Assembly (NCBI RefSeq): GCF_001761385.1 | Contig: NZ_CP017476.1 | Location: 2,717,501 to 2,781,500, forward strand | DNA length: 64,000 bases | Direction: 5' to 3' | Origin: Hydrogenophaga crassostreae | GTDB taxonomy: Bacteria > Pseudomonadota > Gammaproteobacteria > Burkholderiales > Burkholderiaceae_C | Shown here: piece after piece, positions 35,489-44,404 of the stretch | How positions within the stretch are numbered: the stretch's first letter is position 1 | How the letters are laid out: each line of letters begins with the position of its first letter | Program-made: the position numbers and the translations under genes | Notes under the pieces: model-generated | Seen by the model: the letters and a program-made list of their open reading frames with translations, nothing else | The model's database searches: none | What the model was told of the DNA's origin: nothing

Positions 35489-35826
35489 TCAGCCGAAAAA
35501 GCAGCCGTGCTTGTCGTCCCGCACTAGGTCAATGAAAGCCTGCACGGAAGGTGCAGAAGCGGGGTCGTACGCGTGCCATTTGCCATTGCTGCGCACACGC
35601 GCCACTCATCCGACGATCGGACGTAGGTGGCCTTGGCAAAGGGGCACTTGGCGACCTCCGTCGGATTGTCCCAGGCGGGACGAACTTCCAGCAACTCGAT
35701 CGTCTGGTTCTTCAACGTGTACTCATAATCCAATTGCGGGCGGATGCGCGGCGGGGGACGTTGGGCAGACATGAAAGCCTCTGCAGCTTTCTCCACCCGC
35801 TTGTGCTCCAGATCGTTGAATGGCAT
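35489..35826 (-). pseudogene. DUF3024 domain protein, frameshifted
   Basis: From ATG 35826 the frame reads as a DUF3024 protein (MPFNDLEHKRVEKAAEAF, WDNPTEVAKCPFAKATYV, then DEWRV at about residue 75). After DEWRV the frame diverges and stops at 35524. In another frame the expected ending continues: RSNGKWHAYDPASAPSVQAF and a tail DDKHGCFFG with stop TGA at 35489-35491. The junction is at 35594-35595 and fits loss of about 4 nt from the usual WRVYW codons. Either a genuine recent frameshift or a sequencing error. DUF3024 function is unknown. Confidence 0.75.
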
Positions 35827-35971
35827 GGGGTTCTCGGACAGGTTAGGCCTGGCACACATCGCTCAGATCGCAAGCACACAGGGCGATCTTTTTCTGAACT
35901 GCGGCACTTCTGGCGACGCCAACTCCAGTGTAAAGCGCCCTGCGCATCCAATTGGCGAACACGAATACAGC

Positions 35972-37108
35972 ATGAACACCACCACCGACTTCATCATCCT
36001 CGGCGCCGGCATCGCGGGCGCTTCTATCGGGTATTTCCTCGCACCACATGGTCGCTGCGTGATGCTGGAGCGCGAGAGCCAGCCGGGTTACCACAGCACA
36101 GGGCGCTCGGCGGCGCAGTTCATCGCCACCTATGGAACGCCACAGGTGAGGGCACTCTCTCGGGCCAGCGAGCAGTTTTTTCAACACCCGCCTGCGGGCT
36201 TCGCCGAGGCACCGTTGCTGCATCCGCGAGGTCTGCTGACCTTTGCCGGCGAGGCCGACCTGGCCACGCTTGAACACGCCTGGGCCGTCTTGAAACAAAC
36301 CACAGCCACCGGCCGCTGGCTCAGCGCCGAAGAAGCCTGCGCGATGGTACCGGTGTTGCGGCCTGAGCAGGTGCGCGCGGCGATTCTGGAGTCTGAGAGT
36401 TTTGACATGGACGTGGACGCCATCCACCAGGGTTACTTGCGCGGCTTCAAGCGCGCGGGTGGCGCGCTGCTGACCGATGCCGAGGCTGTGGCCATTGAGC
36501 GCGTTGGCGAGGTGTGGCGTGCGAGCACCGCTGCTGGTGCCGTGTTTGAGGCACCGGTACTGATCAACGCGGCGGGTGCCTGGTGCGATGGGGTGGCCCA
36601 GCTCGCCGGCGTGGAACCGATCGGCTTGGTGCCGAAACGGCGCAGCGCGTTCACCTTCCCGGCGCCAACAGGCATGGACACCAGCCGCTGGCCGCTGGTG
36701 CTCGAAGTCAATGAGAGTGTGTATTTCAAACCCGATGCGGGCGCCCTGCTCGCTTCGCCGGTGAACGAAGACCCCACCCACCCTCAAGACGTGCAGCCCG
36801 AAGAGATCGACATTGCGCTGGCGATGCATGCGCTGGAAACTTGGACCACGCTGGTGGTGCGCCCCAGCCACACTTGGGCTGGGCTGCGTTCGTTCGTTGC
36901 CGACGGCGATCTGGTGGCCGGTTTCGACACCCAAGCGCCTGGCTTCTTCTGGTGCGCGGCGCAAGGCGGCTATGGCATCCAGACCAGCGCGGCCATGGGC
37001 GAGGCTTGCGCGGCACTGGCGCGTGAACTGCCGATGCCTGAACACCTCGCAGCCTGCGGCCTCACCGCCCAGATACTCTCGCCCTCGCGCAAAGCCCTGC
37101 AAACTTAG
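35972..37108 (+). CDS. FAD-dependent glycine/D-amino-acid-oxidase-like oxidoreductase
   Basis: 378 residues from ATG 35972; the open frame extends to 35744 over the DUF3024 start. The Rossmann motif ILGAGIAGASIGYFLA (9-24) binds FAD, and ERESQPGYHSTGRSAAQF is the DAO-family substrate-side segment (about 34-51). The C-terminal GGYGIQTSAAMGEA closes the FAD site. The family oxidises secondary or D-amines; D-amino acid or hydroxyglutarate-type substrates are possible. No ribosome site is clear. Monocistronic. Confidence 0.8.
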   Translation: MNTTTDFIILGAGIAGASIGYFLAPHGRCVMLERESQPGYHSTGRSAAQFIATYGTPQVRALSRASEQFFQHPPAGFAEAPLLHPRGLLTFAGEADLATLEHAWAVLKQTTATGRWLSAEEACAMVPVLRPEQVRAAILESESFDMDVDAIHQGYLRGFKRAGGALLTDAEAVAIERVGEVWRASTAAGAVFEAPVLINAAGAWCDGVAQLAGVEPIGLVPKRRSAFTFPAPTGMDTSRWPLVLEVNESVYFKPDAGALLASPVNEDPTHPQDVQPEEIDIALAMHALETWTTLVVRPSHTWAGLRSFVADGDLVAGFDTQAPGFFWCAAQGGYGIQTSAAMGEACAALARELPMPEHLAACGLTAQILSPSRKALQT

Positions 37109-37257
37109 GCGACTGCGCGGCGCGCTGGCGTTGCAGCAACCCCCAGCTATCTCGATGACCATGACTGCTGCAACTTGGCGACACAGGTGCCGCCAGCGAG
37201 TCATCGCGCAGCTCGCTGAAGCGGTCGAAAATCAACAAGCCATGGACAGGCCCAACA

Positions 37258-38196
37258 TCAAGGCGCAAGACCCACTGTGAACTCGGCCCGGTACTGCAAC
37301 GGGGTCAGCGCGGTGTGCCGTTTGAAGTCGCGCCCGAAATGCGCCTGATCTGCGTAGCCACAGGCGTAGCCGATCTGGGCCGGCGACTGTTGAGTGGTGG
37401 TGAGGGCCTGGGCTGCGCTGGTGGCCCGTGTCTGTGCGAGCAGGGCGCTGAAGCTGCTTTGTTGTCGGGCCAGAGCGCGTTGCAGGCTGCGCGAGGCCAT
37501 ATTCATCTGCTTGGCCAGCACGGCCACGGTCCAGGGCCGGGCCGGGTCTTGCGAGAGTCGATAGCGCGCAACTTGCAGGCAGTCGGTGGGGTCGGCGTTT
37601 CCCTCGGCAGAGTCGGTACCGTCGGGCTCTGGCGCGAGTGGGGTACTGCCAGTCCATGCGAACTCCCAACACCCCAGCTGCTGCGGCCAGGAACAATTTT
37701 TCCATTGATGGTTTTGATATCGCCAGCCGCGCTCGCCAGACAGGCGCGCCTTCAAACCCCGAGTTCCCGTCCATTCGAGCAAGCCAATCAAGAGGCCAAG
37801 AATCAGCAGGTCTTCGTGTCTGAGTGGAGCGGCGTCGCCGTTCAGTGACAGGTGTTGCAGTTGCATCTGCCTGTCAACATGCTGTTCGATTCGCACCCGG
37901 TGGTTCGAGTGCACATAACATTCGAGTCGTTGCCAGCGCGCGATCAGCTCCAACGGATCGCTGGCAAACCGCATGGCTGTCAGCATCGGCTCGTCCGGCG
38001 CATCTGCTATGCCTTCACCCAGCCGCACCAGCGCGTGTTCGCCGTGGGCCGCCGCGATGGCGGCCAGCATTTGCCGCTTGTCATACACCGCTATGTGTGC
38101 CGCCCGTGGTGCGGCACCGACCGGCATGCTGATGCCCTGGCGCTTCAAGCCAAGCGGTACCAGACGCCGCACTGCGCCAGCCGAAAAATCGCTCAT
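37258..38196 (-). CDS. AraC-family transcriptional regulator
   Basis: 312 residues. A novel N-terminal region (1-205) is followed by a C-terminal double helix-turn-helix (about 210-305: LAKQMNMASRSLQRALARQQ, then IGYACGYADQAHFGRDFKRHTALTPLQYR). Its ATG overlaps the stop of the molybdenum subunit gene by 4 bp, so it is made from the same mRNA and may control that operon in response to its substrate. The gap 37109-37257 downstream holds nothing identifiable. Confidence 0.88.
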   Translation of the reverse strand: MSDFSAGAVRRLVPLGLKRQGISMPVGAAPRAAHIAVYDKRQMLAAIAAAHGEHALVRLGEGIADAPDEPMLTAMRFASDPLELIARWQRLECYVHSNHRVRIEQHVDRQMQLQHLSLNGDAAPLRHEDLLILGLLIGLLEWTGTRGLKARLSGERGWRYQNHQWKNCSWPQQLGCWEFAWTGSTPLAPEPDGTDSAEGNADPTDCLQVARYRLSQDPARPWTVAVLAKQMNMASRSLQRALARQQSSFSALLAQTRATSAAQALTTTQQSPAQIGYACGYADQAHFGRDFKRHTALTPLQYRAEFTVGLAP

Positions 38197-40292
38197 GCGC
38201 TGTGCATTTTGAGGTTTTCTGCCACCACTGGAAAACGGCCTACCCTCACCCCGGTCGCATGGCGAATCGCATTGGCGATCGCGCCCGCTGCCGCGACGAT
38301 CACCGTTTCGCCCGCACCGCCTGGCGGCGAATCGTCCTCAACGAGATGGGTCTGCAAGCGCGGTATCGCGGTCATGCGCGGCATCAGCGCGCGATCAAAG
38401 TTCGAGGCGCCAACCATGCGAACGTCAATCGGCAGCTCGTCGGTCAAGACCATTCCCATGCCCCAAATCAAGTTGCCTTCACACTGGGCCTTGACCTGAT
38501 CCGGGTTGATCACCAGACCACAGTCATGGCTGCAGATCAGGCTCGTCACGTGAACCCGGCCGGTGGCGTCGACCTGAACCTCGGCCACCACCGCAGCATA
38601 GCCCGACTCCTTGTACGCACCGCAGGCAATGCCCCGCCCGCTGCGCACATTGTGCGCCTTGGCTGCTGCGGGTGCCTCGCTCCAGGCAGCGGCCTCAGCG
38701 GTCTGCTGCAGCACACGAATCAGCCGGGGATCTTTTAAGTGGCGCAAGCGGAACTGCAGGGGGTCTTGTTTCAGAAGGACCGCGCACTCGTCGATTGCAG
38801 ATTCTTTCGCCAGATGATTCGGCCCGGCGCCCAGGCCACGCCAGGGGCCGGTCAGGATGGGCAGGCGAACCTGATCGAACTCCACCCGTCGCAGCCGCGC
38901 CTGGTAAGGTAGATCTGCACCACGCGCCACCCCCATATCGCCGACAAAATCCGCCAGATTCTGCAGCCATGGCGGAAAACCGGCGTTGGTGAAAATGATG
39001 TGACCGCTGGCGAAGGCGTGCCACCACTGATCAATGGCACCATCGCGCAGGCTCACGCGGATGCGGTGGCTGGACGCAGGGCGGTGGAAGCCACAGTGCA
39101 TTTCCTGCGCGCGGGTCCACTGAACCTTCACCGGTTGTTTGGCCGCGCGCGCCAAAACGGCGGCTTCCAGCTCAACTGTGCAGATGGTCTTGCCGCCAAA
39201 AGCACCACCCACCCGCATCGCCTGAACCGAAACGTCTTCGGGACTCAAGGCCAGCCGTTTGGAGAGCACATCGCGCGCATAAAACGCATCTTGTGTGCCA
39301 GCCCACAGCTGCAAGGCCTTGGCACCCGTGAACTGCGCGACAGCGACGCGCGGTTCCATCGCCAGATGCGCCGCCACCGGCACATCGATGCGCAGATCCA
39401 CATCCCACTCGGCAACCGGATCCAGTGAATCGCCGTAGACCTCGTGCGACAGGGCGCCGCCAGCCAGACGCCTGTCAATATCGATGGCGATGTTGACCGT
39501 CGACTGATCAAAGCTGCCTTCTACGTCCCAGCGAACCGCCAACGCTTCGCTGATGCGGTCAAGCGCACCCGGGGTGGCCGCGAGAACCCCTAAGCCCAGG
39601 CTGCGCCCCTGCTCAAAAAGTGGGTCCTCCACAATCCCGATGAAGCCCTTGATACGCCTTGCCGCAGCCGCGTCCCAAGCGCGCGGGCTCGATCTGAGTT
39701 CGGACGATGCCGGGGCCCGCAGCACGCGACCGAACGCCATGTCGGACAAACGGATGTCGCTCGCATACAACGGAAGACCCCGCACAATGGCCTCGGCTTG
39801 TTCCAGCTTGGGGGTGCTGCCGACGTAGCGCTTTTCTTTTGTGAGACCAGCGCTTGCAGCGCCCCCGAAAGTGCGCAGCTCATTCGCTGGAATGTCGCGT
39901 GCAACCAACTCGCCCACCAACTTACCGGCGGCCAGCTCCTCGCGCAATGTGGCGCACGCCTGGGCCAGTGGCAGCGCGAAGTCTTTGATTGATTCGCTTC
40001 CCACCGTGGCACGCACGCGCTGGATATGGTTGGTTGTGGGCAGGCGGAGCTGCAAGTCGTCCCAGTCGATGTCGAGCTCTTCGCAGGCGATCTGTTTCAG
40101 CGCTGTTGAGATGTTCTGGCCGATTTCCGCGCGCGGAAGAAAAAGATCGTAGTGACCATTGCTGTACCGGATCCAGGCGGATGCGTCTTCGATGGTAGCG
40201 ACCGGCCGCTTCGGGATTACGGGCAAAGAGCAACCGGATGCGAACAGCACCGTCAAGGCACCGCCTGTGGCGAGAAAGCTGCGGCGCTTCAT
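38193..40292 (-). CDS. Molybdopterin-binding subunit of a xanthine-dehydrogenase/isoquinoline-oxidoreductase-like hydroxylase
   Basis: 699 residues from ATG 40292. The start MKRRSFLATGG is Tat-like and leads into FASGC, a partial lipobox (Cys21), so it may be an exported and perhaps lipid-anchored enzyme. Molybdenum-cofactor motifs are present: GGAFGGKT, GLGAGPNHLAKESAIDECA, and GGAGETVIVAAAGA with the likely catalytic Glu. This is the IorB-type large subunit that hydroxylates N-heterocycles or aldehydes with water as oxygen donor and passes electrons through the iron-sulfur subunit. Substrate unknown. Coupled on both sides by 4-bp overlaps; no FAD subunit is encoded. Confidence 0.88.
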   Translation of the reverse strand: MKRRSFLATGGALTVLFASGCSLPVIPKRPVATIEDASAWIRYSNGHYDLFLPRAEIGQNISTALKQIACEELDIDWDDLQLRLPTTNHIQRVRATVGSESIKDFALPLAQACATLREELAAGKLVGELVARDIPANELRTFGGAASAGLTKEKRYVGSTPKLEQAEAIVRGLPLYASDIRLSDMAFGRVLRAPASSELRSSPRAWDAAAARRIKGFIGIVEDPLFEQGRSLGLGVLAATPGALDRISEALAVRWDVEGSFDQSTVNIAIDIDRRLAGGALSHEVYGDSLDPVAEWDVDLRIDVPVAAHLAMEPRVAVAQFTGAKALQLWAGTQDAFYARDVLSKRLALSPEDVSVQAMRVGGAFGGKTICTVELEAAVLARAAKQPVKVQWTRAQEMHCGFHRPASSHRIRVSLRDGAIDQWWHAFASGHIIFTNAGFPPWLQNLADFVGDMGVARGADLPYQARLRRVEFDQVRLPILTGPWRGLGAGPNHLAKESAIDECAVLLKQDPLQFRLRHLKDPRLIRVLQQTAEAAAWSEAPAAAKAHNVRSGRGIACGAYKESGYAAVVAEVQVDATGRVHVTSLICSHDCGLVINPDQVKAQCEGNLIWGMGMVLTDELPIDVRMVGASNFDRALMPRMTAIPRLQTHLVEDDSPPGGAGETVIVAAAGAIANAIRHATGVRVGRFPVVAENLKMHSA

Positions 40293-40750
40293 GACTGCAC
40301 CCCCGCAGCCCGTGTGACTGCCGCGCGGATGCGCTTCTGTGTGCCGCAACGGCAAAGGTTGCCTGCCAGCGCCGCATCGATCTGTTCTTGCGTCGGTTGC
40401 CGGTGTTCGCTCAACAGCGCGACAGTGCTCATGATCTGCCCTGCCTGGCAATAGCCACATTGCGGCACCGCTTCCGTGATCCAGGCCTGCTGTACCGGGT
40501 GCAGTTTGCCCGACGGTTCGGCCAGGCCTTCGATAGTGCGAATCTCATGACCTGAGGCTTGGGCAACCGGGAGCACGCAACTGCGTTGCGCCTGGCCATC
40601 GAGCAACACCGTGCAAGCACCGCACAGCCCGGCGCCGCAGCCGAATTTGGTGCCCGTCAGTCCGAGCTGTTCGCGAATGAAGAACAGCAGCGATTCTTCC
40701 TGCCATAAGGGAGGAACGGGGTGAGACTTTCCGTTGATCGTGAGTTCCAT
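40289..40750 (-). CDS. [2Fe-2S] subunit of the molybdenum hydroxylase
   Basis: 153 residues from ATG 40750 (AGGAGAG 7 nt upstream). The first cluster is a plant-ferredoxin type with Cys38, Cys43, Cys46 and Cys58; the second uses Cys98, Cys101, Cys133 and Cys135. The subunit relays electrons from the molybdenum centre to an external acceptor. First gene of the operon; its stop overlaps the large-subunit ATG. The 183-nt gap upstream (40751-40933) must hold the promoter; I see no clear element. Confidence 0.92.
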   Translation of the reverse strand: MELTINGKSHPVPPLWQEESLLFFIREQLGLTGTKFGCGAGLCGACTVLLDGQAQRSCVLPVAQASGHEIRTIEGLAEPSGKLHPVQQAWITEAVPQCGYCQAGQIMSTVALLSEHRQPTQEQIDAALAGNLCRCGTQKRIRAAVTRAAGVQS

Positions 40751-40933
40751 GGCTTTCTCTCCTAGAAAGCACACAGAATGCCGAAGCGGGAGCAGCACGT
40801 ATTGAACAATCGCGCCAACGACTCAAACCGGATGGTTCTTTGGTCTGACCACTTCAAACACCCGTCCATCAACGAAGGTGCCTCAAATCCGCAGCCTCGG
40901 GGAGTCAAGAAGCTTTCATCGACAGCTCAAGCC

Positions 40934-43009
40934 CTACCCCAACAAGGACAGCATCCCAGCCTCATCCAGGACTGCCAGCCCCAGGTCCTGCGCCTTGGCA
41001 AGTTTGCTGCCCGCTTCGGCGCCGGCCACCACGTAATCCGTCTTCTTGCTCACCGAGCCGGCTACCTTGGCGCCTGCCGCCTCCAGCAGATCCTTGGCCT
41101 GATCGCGGCTCAGGGTCGGAAAGGTGCCTGTGAGCACAAAGGTCTTGCCCGCCAACGGCTTGGGCGCTTGCGCAGTGGGCTCGCCCTCTTCCCATCGCAC
41201 CCCACAAGCGCGCAATTGCTCCACCACCTCACGGTTGTGCGGCTGGTCAAAAAAGGTACGCAGGCTTTGCGCCACGATGGGGCCCACATCGTTCACTTCC
41301 AGCAATTGCTCTTCGCTGGCGTTCATGATGCTGTCGAGCTGGCCAAAATGGCGGGCCATTTCCTTGGCGGTGGCTTCGCCCACATGGCGAATACCGAGAC
41401 CAAACAGGAAGCGCGGCAAAGTGGTTTGTTTCGATTTTTCCAGCGCATCCACGATGTTTTGCGCTGATTTCTCGGCCATGCGTTCAAGGCTCACCAAGGC
41501 GGTCAATCCCAGCTTGTAGAGATCAGGCAAGGTTTTCACAACGCCTGCGTCCACGAGCTGCTCCACCAACTTGTCGCCCAGGCCTTCAATTTCGACAGCG
41601 CGGCGTTGCGCAAAATGAAGAATGGCCTGCTTGCGCTGAGCACCGCAGAACAGCCCGCCGGTGCATCGGTAGTCTGCTTCGCCTTCCTCCCTGACCGCCG
41701 CACTGCCGCATACCGGGCAAATATGGGGCATGGTGAAAACGGCTGGATCACCCACCCGCTTGTCCAGCAAAACCGATACCACTTCGGGAATCACATCGCC
41801 TGCACGGCGCACGATCACGGTATCGCCCACGCGCACATCCTTTCGGCGCGCTTCGTCTTCGTTGTGCAGTGTGGCGTTGGTCACCGTCACGTTGCCCACA
41901 AACACCGGTGCCAGCTTGGCAACGGGTGTGAGCTTGCCCGTGCGGCCAACCTGTATGTCGATGGCAAGCACGGTGGTGAGCTGTTCTTGCGCAGGGTACT
42001 TATGAGCCACTGCCCAACGAGGCTCACGCGAGACAAATCCCAGCTGACGCTGCAAGGCCATCGAGTTGATCTTGTAGACCACGCCATCAATGTCGTAAGG
42101 CAATTGATCTCTGGTTTTCCCAATGTGCTGATGGAACGCGATCAGTTCATCCGCTCCACGGACAACCCGCGTCTGCTCGGCTACCGGGAACCCCCAGGCC
42201 TTCAGCTGCTGGAACATCGCCATGTGGGTTGTGAACGCTGGCCCCCCCTGATCGGAGGGAGTGATGTCACCCAGGCCATAGGCGAAAAAACTCAAGGGGC
42301 GTTGGGCCGCGATGCCTGAGTCAAGCTGGCGGACCGCTCCCGCCGCCGCATTGCGCGGGTTCACAAAGGTCTTTTCACCTTTGGCTCCGGCGGCAATCTT
42401 GGCGCGTTGCTTTTCATTGAGCGCGTCGAAATCATCGCGCCGCATGTACACCTCACCGCGCACTTCCAGCACGGGTGGCGCATCGGCGGGCAGGCGGAGA
42501 GGAATCTGGCCAATGGTGCGGATATTGCTCGTGACGTCTTCGCCTGTTTCACCATCGCCGCGGGTGGCCGCCTGCACCAACACTCCCGCCTCGTAACGCA
42601 GACTCATGGCCAGGCCATCGAACTTGAGTTCAGCCACGTATTCCACTGGCCCAGAGGTACTGTCCAATTCCAGCGCGCGGCGAATGCGGTTGTCGAAGTT
42701 GACTGCGCCGCTGGGCTCGGTATCGGTTTCGGTGTTGATCGACAGCATGGGCACCACATGGCGCACGGGTGTGAAGCCGGCCAATACGCCGCCGCCCACG
42801 CGCTGGGTAGGCGAATCGGGTGACCGCAGTTCGGGGTGTTCGGCCTCCAGCGCCTGCAATGCCCGAAACAGCTTGTCGTATTCGGCATCCGGTATTTCGG
42901 GGTCGTCCAGCGTGTAGTAACGGTGGGCGTGGTGGTGCAGTTGGGCGCGCAGCTCGGCCGCACGCTCTGACGGCAAAGGAGCAGAAGAAAAGAGATCGGA
43001 AGTGCTCAT
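40934..43009 (-). CDS. ligA: NAD-dependent DNA ligase
   Basis: 691 residues from ATG 43009, where family homology starts; the open frame extends to 43090. The adenylation-domain lysine is in VEYVAELKFDGLAM. It is followed by the OB fold, a four-Cys zinc finger (CPVCG and YRCTGGLFC), helix-hairpin-helix repeats (RHVGEATAKEMARHFG) and a C-terminal BRCT domain (KTFVLTGTFPTLSRDQA). LigA seals nicks in replication and repair. It follows zipA in the smc-zipA-ligA order common in betaproteobacteria, though separated by a repeat-like gap of 134 nt. Confidence 0.97.
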   Translation of the reverse strand: MSTSDLFSSAPLPSERAAELRAQLHHHAHRYYTLDDPEIPDAEYDKLFRALQALEAEHPELRSPDSPTQRVGGGVLAGFTPVRHVVPMLSINTETDTEPSGAVNFDNRIRRALELDSTSGPVEYVAELKFDGLAMSLRYEAGVLVQAATRGDGETGEDVTSNIRTIGQIPLRLPADAPPVLEVRGEVYMRRDDFDALNEKQRAKIAAGAKGEKTFVNPRNAAAGAVRQLDSGIAAQRPLSFFAYGLGDITPSDQGGPAFTTHMAMFQQLKAWGFPVAEQTRVVRGADELIAFHQHIGKTRDQLPYDIDGVVYKINSMALQRQLGFVSREPRWAVAHKYPAQEQLTTVLAIDIQVGRTGKLTPVAKLAPVFVGNVTVTNATLHNEDEARRKDVRVGDTVIVRRAGDVIPEVVSVLLDKRVGDPAVFTMPHICPVCGSAAVREEGEADYRCTGGLFCGAQRKQAILHFAQRRAVEIEGLGDKLVEQLVDAGVVKTLPDLYKLGLTALVSLERMAEKSAQNIVDALEKSKQTTLPRFLFGLGIRHVGEATAKEMARHFGQLDSIMNASEEQLLEVNDVGPIVAQSLRTFFDQPHNREVVEQLRACGVRWEEGEPTAQAPKPLAGKTFVLTGTFPTLSRDQAKDLLEAAGAKVAGSVSKKTDYVVAGAEAGSKLAKAQDLGLAVLDEAGMLSLLG

Positions 43010-43059
43010 AGGAAAAAGAACAGTACTGCGCCGCCGAGTACGCCATTCCAGGATGCAGC

Positions 43060-43115
43060 GAAACCGGCTTTGCCGGGCAGCCAGCATCACCCCCTGGGGA
43101 TCACACGAAGCGTAG
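43060..43115. repeat. REP-like intergenic repeat between zipA and ligA
   Basis: Contains the hairpin CCGGC-TTT-GCCGG (43064-43076) and the palindrome CCCCTGGGG next to GCGTAGCG. This arrangement looks like the GC-rich repeats scattered between genes in many Comamonadaceae genomes. Family membership needs a genome search; the structure itself is visible. Confidence 0.45.
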
Positions 43116-43143
43116 CGGTGGGGTCAGAGCTTCGGGCAGCAGG

Positions 43144-44373
43144 TCAACTGAACAGCCGTCGCGCCTGAGGTGAACCCGCGGACAGGTCGTGGCTGTCAAG
43201 GGCGTCGTAAAGGTTTTCCAGGTCAGACCCGATCACGTCCATGGTGTCGGTGGACAAGGGTTGACCGGCGTCGTCGGTGATCACGCCTTCCATTGATTCG
43301 GCCAGCGCCGTGGCGGCTTCGCGCATGCGCACAAACGGTTGCTCACTGCGGGGCACATGGGTGACTTCAAGCGAAAGTGCCACTTCACGCAGCGCACTTT
43401 TCTCCGGGTCTTCGGCCATGGCGGCATGGGCGTCAAAACTCAAGCTCAGAATGGGTGCCTGCCCACGTTCGGAACCCGGCAGAACCATGCGCCCTGGCAA
43501 TGCTCCTGGCACAAAACCGATACGTGCCGCGTGTTGAGCCACGAAACCCGGACTCCAAGCCGAGCGGCGAGCCCGCAACGTAAACCCAAGCTGGGCATCG
43601 TGGCCACTCGCAAAGGCGTCCAGTTCGCGCGCACGGGCGACCTCGGCGCGCATATCGGGAAAATCGGTGGCAGCGCCAATGGCGTCGGCAAATGTCTGGG
43701 CTTTGGCCACGAATTCCGAGAACTCGATGTCGTTCAGCGCACCAGCACGGTTGGCCAGCTGAACACCCGCTTGCAGCAGGTGGTAGCGCTGCCCCAAACG
43801 GGGCACTTCCCACTCGCCATTGAGGTCGCTCAGGCCCTCCACGGCAAACGGCTTGCTGCCGACTCGGCGGGTGGTGGGCAATGCAGCCACGACGGCATCG
43901 CCCGAGACGGCACCTTCCGGCTCGATCGGGGTGATCACATCGATCAGCGCGTCGAGTTTGGGCTTGCGATCGGCCGACGCACTGAGCGCCGTTTTCAGCG
44001 GCGAAACCGGTTCTCTCATAGTGGCCACCGGCGGCGCTGGTTGCGGGGTGGAAGTCCCGTCAGGCACAGGCTGGCTACCCTGAGAACCGGCATCGCCTTC
44101 ATCATGAGAGATGGGGGTGTCGGCCACCGCAGCGCCAGAGCCCTCGCCCAGGGGCTCACCCAACACCGGCTCGATGCGTTCTGGAGGCCGGGTATCCACC
44201 GCTTCATCCCCAAGCGGGTCAAAACCGCCAGGCTGCCCGTCGGCGGCGGAAGATACCGCGGGATCGCGCGCGGTGCGCGGCTCGTTTTGGCGGGTAACCC
44301 AGGTGTTGTAGGCAATGACGCCGGCCAGCACGAGTCCACCGATGATGGCCAGACTTAACTGCAAAGTGCTCAT
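43144..44373 (-). CDS. zipA: Cell division protein ZipA
   Basis: 409 residues. One N-terminal membrane anchor (TLQLSLAIIGGLVLAGVIAY, about 3-22), a long Pro/Gly/acidic linker (about 30-190) and a C-terminal FtsZ-binding domain (about 255-395) with the PILSLSFDAHAAM strand. ZipA tethers FtsZ to the inner membrane at midcell. The gene lies 31 nt after smc and is probably co-transcribed. The linker is weakly conserved, so the call relies on the topology, the C-domain and synteny. Confidence 0.88.
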   Translation of the reverse strand: MSTLQLSLAIIGGLVLAGVIAYNTWVTRQNEPRTARDPAVSSAADGQPGGFDPLGDEAVDTRPPERIEPVLGEPLGEGSGAAVADTPISHDEGDAGSQGSQPVPDGTSTPQPAPPVATMREPVSPLKTALSASADRKPKLDALIDVITPIEPEGAVSGDAVVAALPTTRRVGSKPFAVEGLSDLNGEWEVPRLGQRYHLLQAGVQLANRAGALNDIEFSEFVAKAQTFADAIGAATDFPDMRAEVARARELDAFASGHDAQLGFTLRARRSAWSPGFVAQHAARIGFVPGALPGRMVLPGSERGQAPILSLSFDAHAAMAEDPEKSALREVALSLEVTHVPRSEQPFVRMREAATALAESMEGVITDDAGQPLSTDTMDVIGSDLENLYDALDSHDLSAGSPQARRLFS

Positions 44374-44404
44374 GGGAATGTCGGTGTGTTGGACGGGAAG
44401 GGTT

